A DNA stretch of 64,000 bases from Acidobacteriaceae bacterium. GTDB lineage: Bacteria; Acidobacteriota; Terriglobia; Terriglobales; Acidobacteriaceae. Made by a program: the position numbers and the translations under genes. Of this stretch, positions 19,503 through 27,572 are shown in pieces. Under the pieces are notes generated by a model that worked only from the letters and a program-made list of their open reading frames with translations, did not search any database and had not been told where the DNA came from. The stretch lies in the NCBI GenBank assembly GCA_003156805.1, contig PMHV01000052.1, positions 69,255 through 133,254 on the forward strand, given 5' to 3'. Within the stretch, counting starts at the first letter, position 1. Every line of letters begins with the position of its first letter.

Positions 19503-19979
19503 ATGAACGACAGCGAAGTAGATATTCTCCTGGTGGAAGACAGCCCGGAAGATGTCGATCTCACCCTGCACGCTCTGCACCGGGAGAAGCTGGCGAACAG
19601 TGTATTCGTTGCCCGGGACGGCGAAGAAGCTTTGGATTTTCTGTTCTGCCTGGGATCTTTCGCCCACCGTTCCTTCGAGGATCCTCCCAAGCTGGTGCTG
19701 CTTGATCTGAAACTGCCCAAAGTGGACGGGATGCAGGTCCTCAAGCAGATCAAAAGCGATGCCCGAACCAAGTCCATACCCGTCGTCCTGATGACTTCTT
19801 CGAAGGAAGAGCGGGACCTGGTTACCGGCTACGACCTGGGCGCCAACAGCTATATCCAGAAGCCGGTTGACTTCGCCGAGTTCCGGAAAATGGTGCAGTT
19901 GCTGGGGCTCTATTGGCTGGTCATCAATCAGCCTCCCGTCACCGATGGCGCGCCCAAAGCGGCCAGGCAGGCGCAATGA
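19503..19979 (+). CDS. Single-domain response regulator (Rcp1 type)
   Basis: A 158-residue stand-alone receiver of the Rcp1 group, whose members partner phytochrome-like kinases. The acidic pair is Glu12/Asp13, the phosphorylation site Asp68 (LLDLKLP), the switch Thr98 and the conserved Lys120 in YIQKPVD. The C-terminal LLGLYWLVINQPP segment after the last helix is typical of Rcp1-like dimer interfaces. There is no output domain, so it should pass phosphate on or act by protein contact. It begins two bases after the kinase stop and its end overlaps the next start by ATGA. Confidence 0.9.
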   Translation: MNDSEVDILLVEDSPEDVDLTLHALHREKLANSVFVARDGEEALDFLFCLGSFAHRSFEDPPKLVLLDLKLPKVDGMQVLKQIKSDARTKSIPVVLMTSSKEERDLVTGYDLGANSYIQKPVDFAEFRKMVQLLGLYWLVINQPPVTDGAPKAARQAQ

Positions 19980-21160
19980 GCAGTGCCGGGACTAAGCTCG
20001 AAACGCAAAGCTCCGCCCAGCCCACACCCCAACTGCGCGCCTTGCTGGTGGAGGACAACCCGCTCGACGCCGAGCTCATTCTGCGGGCATTGCGCAAGGA
20101 CGGCTTCGATGTTAGGGCCCTGATTGTGCAAGACGAACCCGCATTCACGCAGGCCCTCCGCACTCATCGTCCGGAGATTGTGCTGGCCGATTACAACTTG
20201 CCGAATTGGAAAGGAATGGAAACTTTGGACGTGCTCCGCCGTGAAGGGCTCGACATTCCGATGATCCTGGTCTCGGGCGCACTCGGCGATGTGACCGCAG
20301 TCGAGTGCATCAAGGGGGGAGCCACGGACTACGTACTCAAGGATGGCTTAGCGCGCTTGCCGGAGGCGATCCGCCGCGCCTTGCAGGAAAAACAGCAGCG
20401 CAGCTTGCGCCATCAGGCGGAAGACAATTTAGCCCGGAAAGTGGACGAACTGGCCCGTTCCAACGCAGACCTCGAACAGTTCGCCTATGTCGCGTCGCAT
20501 GACTTGCAGGAGCCACTGCGCATGGTGGCCGCCTACACCCAACTGCTGGCCGAACGCTATCGCGGCAAACTCGACGCCAATGCCGACAAGTTCATCGGCT
20601 ATGCCAGCGAGGGGGCTCTGCGCATGCAGGTTCTCATTCATGATCTGCTGACCTTTTCGCGAGTGGGCCGGCAGGATGCTGCCAGCGGAAGCGTCGATTG
20701 CAATGCCGTGATGGAAGAGGTCCTGAAGTCTCTGGCCTCCTCCATTCAGGAGAGTGGCGCCGTGGTCAGCTATGCCGGCCTTCCGGTGGTGTGGGCAGAC
20801 CGCACGCAGATGGCGCAAGTCTTCCAAAACTTGATTCAGAACGCCATCAAGTTCCGCCGGAAAGAGCCGCCGGTAGTTGCCGTGCAGGCTGAAAAAACCG
20901 GCCAGCAATGGCTCTTCAGCGTGAGCGATAACGGAATCGGAATTGCACCCGAGCACGCGGAAAACGTTTTTGTTGTCTTCCAGCGTTTGCACGCCCGCAC
21001 CGAATACCCCGGCAACGGCATCGGCCTAGCGGTCTGCAAAAAGATCATCGAGCGCTATGGCGGAAAGATTTGGGTGGAGTCGCGTGGGGGTTCCGGTTCC
21101 ATCTTCAAGTTCACCCTGCCCTTCCCCGGCCCTGACGAGAAGGTGCTGGAGCAGCCATGA
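19976..21160 (+). CDS. Receiver-first hybrid histidine kinase
   Basis: A 394-residue soluble protein with an N-terminal receiver (Asp72 in VLADYNLP, Lys122 in YVLKDGL) and a C-terminal histidine kinase. The H-box is FAYVASHDLQEPLRM with His175, and the HATPase domain has NAIKFR, DNGIGIAPEHAENVF and GNGIGLAVCKKI. The kinase core is of the phytochrome-like class. No membrane segment or PAS is present, so its input is presumably phosphorylation of its own receiver. The ATG overlaps the previous stop (ATGA) and its own stop overlaps the next start the same way; a longer upstream frame inside the previous gene is ignored for this reason. Confidence 0.91.
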   Translation: MSSAGTKLETQSSAQPTPQLRALLVEDNPLDAELILRALRKDGFDVRALIVQDEPAFTQALRTHRPEIVLADYNLPNWKGMETLDVLRREGLDIPMILVSGALGDVTAVECIKGGATDYVLKDGLARLPEAIRRALQEKQQRSLRHQAEDNLARKVDELARSNADLEQFAYVASHDLQEPLRMVAAYTQLLAERYRGKLDANADKFIGYASEGALRMQVLIHDLLTFSRVGRQDAASGSVDCNAVMEEVLKSLASSIQESGAVVSYAGLPVVWADRTQMAQVFQNLIQNAIKFRRKEPPVVAVQAEKTGQQWLFSVSDNGIGIAPEHAENVFVVFQRLHARTEYPGNGIGLAVCKKIIERYGGKIWVESRGGSGSIFKFTLPFPGPDEKVLEQP

Positions 21161-21594
21161 AACCGGTGCCTGAACTTCTTATCGTGGATGACAATCCGGC
21201 CGACTTGGGTCTGGCCCGCGAGGCGCTGTCCGGAGGCTCGCATCACACCCAGATCAACAGCGTGGAAGACGGCGAGGAAGCTCTGGCCTTTCTAAACCGG
21301 ACGGGAGTCCACGCCAGCGCAATCCGGCCCGACCTGGTCATCCTCGACCTGAATCTTCCCAAGAAAAACGGCTTGGCGGTCTTGGCCGCGGTAAAAACAG
21401 ACTCGGATCTGCGCCGGATCCCGGTCGTGATCTTCAGCGCCTCCAGGTTGAGCCAGGATATTGCGCGCAGTTACGAACTAGGCGCGAATTGTTACGTCAG
21501 CAAGCCCGGGAATCTGAATGAGTATTTTGCGGCAGTCAGGTCGATTGAAGAATTCTGGTTCGGCCTTGCCAGCCTGTCACTACGAGGAGGTTGA
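21157..21594 (+). CDS. Single-domain response regulator (Rcp1 type)
   Basis: A 145-residue stand-alone receiver. The acidic pair is Asp11/Asp12, the phosphorylation site Asp64 (VILDLNLPKKNG), the switch Ser94 region (IFSAS) and Lys116 in CYVSKPGN. The ending IEEFWFGLASLS resembles Rcp1-like tails. There is no DNA-binding domain. It overlaps the preceding gene by four bases (ATGA), so the two are probably translated together. It is likely a phosphate shuttle or sink in the same relay as its neighbours. Confidence 0.9.
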   Translation: MKPVPELLIVDDNPADLGLAREALSGGSHHTQINSVEDGEEALAFLNRTGVHASAIRPDLVILDLNLPKKNGLAVLAAVKTDSDLRRIPVVIFSASRLSQDIARSYELGANCYVSKPGNLNEYFAAVRSIEEFWFGLASLSLRGG

Positions 21595-21600
21595 TGGAAC

Positions 21601-23184
21601 ATGGATCAACAAACCACAAACGTATTGCTGATTGAAGACAACCCTGGCGACGCCGATCTGGTCCGCCTGCGCCTAGTGGAAGCCAGATTTCCGGTGAACG
21701 TGAATTGTGTCAACCGGCTGTCCGATGGCCTCGCCTCCCTGGCTAATGAAACGCCCTCGGTCGTGCTGTTAGACCTGTACCTGCCCGATAGCCGCGGCGC
21801 GGAAACTTTCCGGCGTGTCCTGGAAAACGCGCCCCATGTGCCAGTGGTCGTGCTTTCCGGCCAGGAGGACGAAGCACTGGCCATCAAGGCAGTCCATCAG
21901 GGTGTGCAAGATTACCTGATCAAAGGCGATCTCTCCAGCAAGCAGCTGGAGCGTGCCATCCGTTACGCCGTGGAACGGCAAGCGCTTCTGCGCTCTCTGG
22001 AAATGGCCCGCAGCCAGCAGCTGGAATTCAAGAACCGGTTTCTCTCTCACGTCTCGCACGAATTACGCACGCCACTGACCTGTATTCATCAGTTTGTAAC
22101 GCTCATGGCCGACGGGCTGGCCGGGCCGGTCTCACCCGAACAGCACGATCACCTGAAGACCATCCTGAAAAGTGTGAACCAACTCCACGCTATGATCCGC
22201 GATCTTCTGGAAGCGACCCGGGCCGAATGCGGCAAGTTGCGAATCGAGCCGCGTTGCGTGGTGGCCGGCGATCTCGTGCAACAAGCGGTTGCGCTGCTGC
22301 GGCCGCTGGCTCAGCAGAAACAGGTCGGCCTCGAGATGGGGTTGGATACGCGGCTGCCGTTGGTGCTTGCCGATCCGGACCGCATCCTGGAAGTGCTCGT
22401 CAATCTGATCGACAACGGAATCAAGTTCACTCCGGCCGATGGGTGCGTGACCGTAAAGGCCTGTCTGGTTGACGCCGATCCCGACCATGTCTACTTCTCG
22501 GTTGCCGATACCGGCCGCGGCATCAATCCCGAAGCTCTCCCCCTTATTTTTGAGCGGCTATTCCAGGATCCGGATACGGTAGACGGCAACCGCTCCGGCC
22601 TCGGCCTGGGACTCTACATCGCCAAAGAAATCGTCGCCCGTCACGGCGGACGAATGTGGGTCGCGAGCCAACCCGGGCAAGGCAGTTCCTTCTCCTTCAC
22701 TTTGCCGCTCTATTCCCTGGCCAAGCTGCTTTTCCCGGTGATCACTCACGAAGGACGACTGCGCGAAGCACTGGCGCTGGTGCGGCTAGACCTAACCCCG
22801 CTGTCGAGTCTGGCGCGCGGAAACTGGAGGGAGACTTGTACACAGTGCCTCGATCTGTTGGGCAGGTGCGTTTACGTCGATAAGGATCTTGTACTGCCTG
22901 CGATGGCCACGGGAGGCCCGCAGGAAACGTTCTTCGTGGTGGCTTCCACCGAGATGCAACGCGTTCCCATCATGACCACGCGCATTCGGCAGCAGATCGG
23001 CGCCCTGCCGCAACTCAAAACCAGCGGCACATTGCGGGTGACCGCTCGCGCTTTGCCGCTTCCCTCCATGCCGGAGGCCAAGACTCTCGAACAGCAAGTC
23101 GAGCTTGTGGCGGACCGCGTTACAGAAGCGGTCTTGCTCGATCTCGGCTGCAAACATAGCTTTACGGGAAAAGGAGCACTATGA
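21601..23184 (+). CDS. Receiver-first histidine kinase with extra C-terminal domain
   Basis: A 527-residue soluble protein. The N-terminal receiver has Asp58 (LLDLYLPDSRG) and Lys108; a linker helix leads to HisKA with His153 in FLSHVSHELRTPL, and the HATPase domain has NLIDNGIKFTP, DTGRGIN and GLGLGLYIAKEI. This HisKA type (SHELRTPL) differs from the two phytochrome-like kinases of the operon. The final 140 residues form an added domain whose order (VRLDLTPLSS, then GGPQETFFVVAST, then RIRQQI) looks like a degenerate GGDEF fold without the active motif; that reading is an inference. GGAGG is 10 bases upstream of the start. It overlaps the next gene by ATGA. Confidence 0.88.
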   Translation: MDQQTTNVLLIEDNPGDADLVRLRLVEARFPVNVNCVNRLSDGLASLANETPSVVLLDLYLPDSRGAETFRRVLENAPHVPVVVLSGQEDEALAIKAVHQGVQDYLIKGDLSSKQLERAIRYAVERQALLRSLEMARSQQLEFKNRFLSHVSHELRTPLTCIHQFVTLMADGLAGPVSPEQHDHLKTILKSVNQLHAMIRDLLEATRAECGKLRIEPRCVVAGDLVQQAVALLRPLAQQKQVGLEMGLDTRLPLVLADPDRILEVLVNLIDNGIKFTPADGCVTVKACLVDADPDHVYFSVADTGRGINPEALPLIFERLFQDPDTVDGNRSGLGLGLYIAKEIVARHGGRMWVASQPGQGSSFSFTLPLYSLAKLLFPVITHEGRLREALALVRLDLTPLSSLARGNWRETCTQCLDLLGRCVYVDKDLVLPAMATGGPQETFFVVASTEMQRVPIMTTRIRQQIGALPQLKTSGTLRVTARALPLPSMPEAKTLEQQVELVADRVTEAVLLDLGCKHSFTGKGAL

Positions 23185-23615
23185 CAATGGCAAATGAAAA
23201 CAAAAGTGGAGGGCAACCCCTGAACCGGGCAAAAATCATGATCGTAGACGATGATCCCGACCTGAGGCGGGCGCTAAAGCTACGTCTGCGCGCCAACCAG
23301 TACGAGACCGTCAGCGCATCCGACGGTTATTCCGCCATCGCCGTTGCGCAGAAGGAACATCCCAACTTGATTATTCTCGATCTCGGGCTGCCAGCCGGCG
23401 ACGGTTTCAATGTGATGCAGAGATTGCAGGAGAGTGACAACTTGTCGGATATACCCGTAATCGTGTTGACCGCCCGTGACCCACAGGGCAATGAACAGCT
23501 CAGCCTCGCGGGCGGCGCCACCGCATTCTTCCAAAAGCCGGTCGATAACAACGAATTGCTCGAGGCGATTCGCGCAAATCTGCAGCCAGCGCTCACCAAA
23601 GCGTTGCATTCATAG
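23181..23615 (+). CDS. Response regulator, receiver domain only
   Basis: A 144-residue receiver with acidic residues Asp23-Asp25, phosphorylation site Asp67 (IILDLGLPAGDG), switch Thr97 (VLTARD) and Lys119 in FFQKPVD. It belongs to the classical OmpR/CheY-like receivers rather than the Rcp1 type, and has no output domain. It is the last gene of the operon and overlaps the previous stop through ATGA; a second ATG two codons later is an alternative start. The output of the whole pathway is therefore not encoded here. Confidence 0.89.
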   Translation: MTMANENKSGGQPLNRAKIMIVDDDPDLRRALKLRLRANQYETVSASDGYSAIAVAQKEHPNLIILDLGLPAGDGFNVMQRLQESDNLSDIPVIVLTARDPQGNEQLSLAGGATAFFQKPVDNNELLEAIRANLQPALTKALHS

Positions 23616-23711
23616 ATCCAACGTTGTCACACCCCCGCAGGCTGACCGGAAGGGGCGTTGTGGGCCCTCTGGCCGGCCAACGGTGCGGAATCCGCCGAGG
23701 ACGCGAAAGGC

Positions 23712-26228
23712 TTACCGGCGATTCCCGGCGGGGGTTAAGCTTGCAGCAGTGACTTCGGCGCCTGCATCCTTCAGCCCGTCGCTAGTCGCGACAATCTCGA
23801 TGGAACCAGTTTGCCCTGCGCGGGACTGCACGACCAGCAGAGCCAAGCCGTTGAACGCCTTGCGATAGTCGGCATGGAACGGCTCTGTGGTCGCTGCGCT
23901 CCCATTGTCCACGGCTGCGATGGCGCCCGAGCCTTTCACGGAAAAGTGCACAAGATTGTCGGCCACGGGGCATAGATTTCCATCCTTGTCCTCGATTCGT
24001 ACGGTGACAAAAGAAAGATCATCCCCGTCCGGCTGGATCACCGTGCGATCCGGGAGAAGCTTGATCTTTGCGGGCGGTCCGGCGGTGCGAACTTCCTCTG
24101 CAGCGACTTCGCGACCGTTCTTGTATGCAATCGCCTTTAACGTCCCGGCCTGAAACGGCACTTGCCATAACAAGCGGTATTTGCTGAGAAACTTGCGATC
24201 CTTGCTCACATTCAGCCCAACCGGAAGCTCTATCGGATCGGAAAAGCGCCTTTTCCGGCCCAACGATTTTCCGTTGAGAAATAGCTCAACCTCATCACCA
24301 TTCGAGTAAACCATGACCGGAATGTTTTGCCCTTCGCGGCCCTCCCAGTTCCAATGGGGTAGAACGTGAACCATCGGCTTTGGCGACCAGACGCTCTGAT
24401 AGAGGTAATACCGGTCCTTGGAAAATCCGGCGAGATCGACCATTCCGAAATATGAGCTGCGCGCGGGCCAATCGTGGCTGTTGTCGGAGCCTTTTCGCCA
24501 GCCGAAGTACGGAGTTGGCTCACCCAGATAATCGAACCCGGTCCAAACAAATTCGCCGAGTACGCTGGGCAATTCGTCCTGATACTTGAATTCAGCATCC
24601 GGACAATAAGCCCAGACCGGCGCAATGATGTCATAGCTGCTGATCTGCAATGAAGGATCCTTCTCGTACTTCTCCATGGGCAACTGGTAGGTGCCGCGCG
24701 AACTGACGCAGGATGCAGTTTCCGAGCCAAAGATAACCCAAGCGGGGTGCTCCTTCATGATTTGCGCATAGTGTAACGGGCTGTAATTGAATCCCGGAAT
24801 ATCCACCTGATCTGCAAGCTGGTTACGAATCGCGTTCTGCCATTCGTTGAATGCAGAGGTGGTCGGTCGCGTCGAATCTTCTTGATGGACAAACTCCACC
24901 AGGCGCTTGGCATCCTTCCAGCCATCGGGGCTGCTCTGTTCGGGAATCTCGTTGCCGATGCTCCACAGAATAACGCTGGGATGGTTGCGGTCTCGGCGCA
25001 CCATGTCGCGGATGTCGCGCTCCGACCACTCGTCAAAATACTTGCTGTAACCATTCGGCACTTTCGGAATACGCCACATGTCGAAAGCCTCATCCATCAC
25101 GAGTAGGCCCAATCGGTCGGCATATTCGAGCAATTCAGGCGAGGGAGGATTGTGACTGGTGCGTATGGCGTTGACGCCGGCGGCTTGCATGATTTGCAAC
25201 TGGCGCTCGGTCGCACGACGATTGACGGCCGCTCCAAGTGAGCCAAGGTCGTGGTGCAGGCACACGCCGTGCAGTTTTAAGCTTCGTCCGTTCAACACGA
25301 AGCCTTTTTCTCTATCGAAGGAAATAGTCCGAATGCCGAATGGCGTCGTGTACCGGTCGATGACGCGGTCTCCCTCCAGCACCTCACTGAGCAGCGTGTA
25401 CAGATAGGGATGGTCCACGTCCCACCGCTGCGGCCGGCTTAAGATCAGATCCGTAGCAATTGTCTGAGTGGTCCCCCCTGAAAGAGTCGCGCGGGCGCTG
25501 CTTTCACCCACAGTCTTTCCGCTGCTATCGAGCACCGAAGTGTGGAGGACGACTCTGACTTCATGATCCAGCCGGCTGCTCAGGTCAGTCTTCACGGCGA
25601 CGGTCGCCTGCGCGTCGGAGACATCGGGCGTGGTGACGTAAGTTCCCCAGCGTGCCACATGCACTGGCCCGGTCATCTCAAGCCAAACATTGCGGTAGAT
25701 TCCTGCGCCGGGGTACCAGCGCGACGCGTTTGCTTCTGGCGTCAGGCGGACAGCCAGCACGTTCACTTTGCCGCCGAAGTTAAGCACCGGCGTTAAGTCG
25801 AATGCGAACCCAATGTATCCGTACGGACGGCCGCCCAGCGCCTGCCCGTTCAACCAGACCTGCGCATTGGACATGGCCCCATCGAACTCAATGCTGAAAA
25901 AGCGGTCTTTTGTTTCTTCGGCAAGCGTAAACGACTTCCGATACCATCCTGTCCCCGAGACGGGCAGCCCACCAGTTTGAGGATTCAGATTCGGATCGAA
26001 GGGTCCCTCGATCGCCCAGTCGTGCGGCAAGCGGATCTCACTCCATTGAGAATCGTCAAAGCCCGTGTTCTCAGCCTGGGAAGCTTCTCCCTTGTGAAAC
26101 CGCCATCCATCGTTGAAACTAATGCGCCGCTCCCCCGAGACCTGAACTGCAGTCACGGCAAACGATGGCCACGCTCCGGGAATGCACAAAACCGCAAGCA
26201 ACAAAAACTTGCCGCATTTCTGGATCAT
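23712..26228 (-). CDS. Secreted glycoside hydrolase family 2 (beta-galactosidase-like)
   Basis: An 838-residue exported enzyme. A signal peptide (MIQKCGKFLLLAVLCIPGAW) is followed by the GH2 sugar-binding domain (FNDGWRFHKGE, LPHDWAIEGPFD, GTGWYRKSF), an Ig-like domain, and a TIM barrel with the acid/base Glu in WSIGNEIPE (about 426) and the probable nucleophile Glu in GSETAS (about 500). A C-terminal DUF4982/Ig-like region follows. GH2 members of this layout are retaining beta-galactosidases or related glycosidases acting outside the cytoplasm; exact substrate is unknown. GGGAG six bases before this ATG and the signal peptide decide the start; a longer frame exists upstream. It converges with the phosphorelay operon. 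Confidence 0.9.
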   Translation of the reverse strand: MIQKCGKFLLLAVLCIPGAWPSFAVTAVQVSGERRISFNDGWRFHKGEASQAENTGFDDSQWSEIRLPHDWAIEGPFDPNLNPQTGGLPVSGTGWYRKSFTLAEETKDRFFSIEFDGAMSNAQVWLNGQALGGRPYGYIGFAFDLTPVLNFGGKVNVLAVRLTPEANASRWYPGAGIYRNVWLEMTGPVHVARWGTYVTTPDVSDAQATVAVKTDLSSRLDHEVRVVLHTSVLDSSGKTVGESSARATLSGGTTQTIATDLILSRPQRWDVDHPYLYTLLSEVLEGDRVIDRYTTPFGIRTISFDREKGFVLNGRSLKLHGVCLHHDLGSLGAAVNRRATERQLQIMQAAGVNAIRTSHNPPSPELLEYADRLGLLVMDEAFDMWRIPKVPNGYSKYFDEWSERDIRDMVRRDRNHPSVILWSIGNEIPEQSSPDGWKDAKRLVEFVHQEDSTRPTTSAFNEWQNAIRNQLADQVDIPGFNYSPLHYAQIMKEHPAWVIFGSETASCVSSRGTYQLPMEKYEKDPSLQISSYDIIAPVWAYCPDAEFKYQDELPSVLGEFVWTGFDYLGEPTPYFGWRKGSDNSHDWPARSSYFGMVDLAGFSKDRYYLYQSVWSPKPMVHVLPHWNWEGREGQNIPVMVYSNGDEVELFLNGKSLGRKRRFSDPIELPVGLNVSKDRKFLSKYRLLWQVPFQAGTLKAIAYKNGREVAAEEVRTAGPPAKIKLLPDRTVIQPDGDDLSFVTVRIEDKDGNLCPVADNLVHFSVKGSGAIAAVDNGSAATTEPFHADYRKAFNGLALLVVQSRAGQTGSIEIVATSDGLKDAGAEVTAASLTPAGNRR

Positions 26229-26262
26229 CTCTGCTCCCACACTTGGCTCTGACCTGCTCGAT

Positions 26263-26291
26263 ATAATGAGACTTACAGGGGTTTCGTGCAA
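26263..26291 (-). promoter_or_regulatory. Putative promoter of the GH2 gene
   Basis: On the minus strand TTGCAC (26286-26291) and CATTAT (26263-26268) are spaced by 17 bases, placing the transcript start about 28 bases before the ATG. Both boxes are imperfect. Confidence 0.33.
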
Positions 26292-26399
26292 CCTCGGTGT
26301 CGTTGGGCGGACGGGTGAGCTCCAGTCAGAGTTGGCGATTTACCCATGACAGATCTTGTTTGAGTCGAACTTCGCGGCTGGGTTCCCGGCGCGATCAGT

Positions 26400-27476
26400 T
26401 CAGTCGGGAGTGCTGTCGTCCGTCGGCTTGTTTGGATCGGGCTGGGCCGTCTGCGGAGCACGTGCCGCCGGCGGGGCCGGGCTGGATGGCGGCGGCTGAG
26501 GAGTGTCTGCGGGAGCTTCCGCCTTCGGGGGCGGCTGTGGTATCTCTGGCTCAGAATCATCCCGCGCCTGAGCCACTTGCGGCCGCGGCGGCGTCACGCC
26601 TTCCCCACGCGGGCTGAGAATGACGCGGTTCAGGGTGCTCGGATCGTTCGGCGAGCTGACAATCAGGAAATCAAACCTCGAACCATTCAGCAAGTGAGCC
26701 AGCACCTCGGGCGATGGACCGGGACCGAGGTCGGCCACCACCTGCTCCTGTTCCGCACCGGCTGGAATGGCGATTTCCGCGCCCGTGCGCTGATGCACGG
26801 CAAAAAGAACTTGGGACAAGCTGGCCTTGTTGGCATGGATCGAGAGCAGGCCGTTGATAAATGAAACTTCCAGCGGAGACTGCGCCACCGGCTCCGCGGA
26901 GACGGCTACGCCCAGCGGTACTACGGGGTAACTGGTGTTCACCAGTCCGGGACGCGTGGCAGGAGCGGAGCCGGCTGTTTCCGGCTCAACATTTCCCCCG
27001 ACCTTCACCATGACCGTTCGTCCCTCTGGAAAAATGCGGTAGGGCTGCGGGCCGTTCAAATCAACGACAATGCGAGTCATCGGCGGCTTCGAGCCGAACA
27101 AGCCTACGCGTACGCCTTTCACTTCCCTGCGGTTGACCGCCTGATTGCGCAACTGCGCTCCGGGAACGGCATTGGGAAAATCCAGCACCAAGCGATCGGG
27201 ATGAGTCAATACCTGGGTTTGCGGCGTAAGACGGTCGCTGGCTTCAATTTCAATCTCGACCGTGCTCTTGCCCTGCAGAATCTGCACGCGATGCACCGAG
27301 GACTGGCGGCTCGCCGGCACCGCAATGGTCTTAACACTAGCGGGGGCACTGCCGGACGCACTGCTGGGCTGACCCCAATTGGTTTGGCCAAAGGTGGTCG
27401 CAGGCACGCCCATTGCGACCCCTAGCAGCAGACCGAAAGCGGCTACAGTCGCACGATTCATGGGATTCGAAAACAT
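26400..27476 (-). CDS. Exported AMIN-domain protein
   Basis: A 358-residue exported protein. After a signal peptide (about 1-28, ending TTFGQ) comes an AMIN domain: VHRVQILQGKSTVEIEIEAS, LVLDFPNAVPG and KGVRVGLFGSKPPMTRIVVDL are its typical strands. A second domain, FINGLLSIHANKASLSQVLFAV with HLLNGSRFDFLIV, resembles the secretin/TonB short N-terminal (STN) fold. The last 70 residues are Pro/Ala-rich. AMIN domains localise periplasmic proteins to peptidoglycan or to secretins, so a role in an envelope assembly such as a pilus is inferred. Two Met codons five residues apart leave the start uncertain, and a longer frame reaches 27551. Confidence 0.8.
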   Translation of the reverse strand: MFSNPMNRATVAAFGLLLGVAMGVPATTFGQTNWGQPSSASGSAPASVKTIAVPASRQSSVHRVQILQGKSTVEIEIEASDRLTPQTQVLTHPDRLVLDFPNAVPGAQLRNQAVNRREVKGVRVGLFGSKPPMTRIVVDLNGPQPYRIFPEGRTVMVKVGGNVEPETAGSAPATRPGLVNTSYPVVPLGVAVSAEPVAQSPLEVSFINGLLSIHANKASLSQVLFAVHQRTGAEIAIPAGAEQEQVVADLGPGPSPEVLAHLLNGSRFDFLIVSSPNDPSTLNRVILSPRGEGVTPPRPQVAQARDDSEPEIPQPPPKAEAPADTPQPPPSSPAPPAARAPQTAQPDPNKPTDDSTPD

Positions 27477-27572
27477 GGGATTCGCAAACAAGGCCCTATT
27501 CCAGATGCTCACGCGATTGTAGCAGTGTAGGCGGCCGAGGGCCCTTACCAAAGTGTTAGAACTTTGGGTCAG

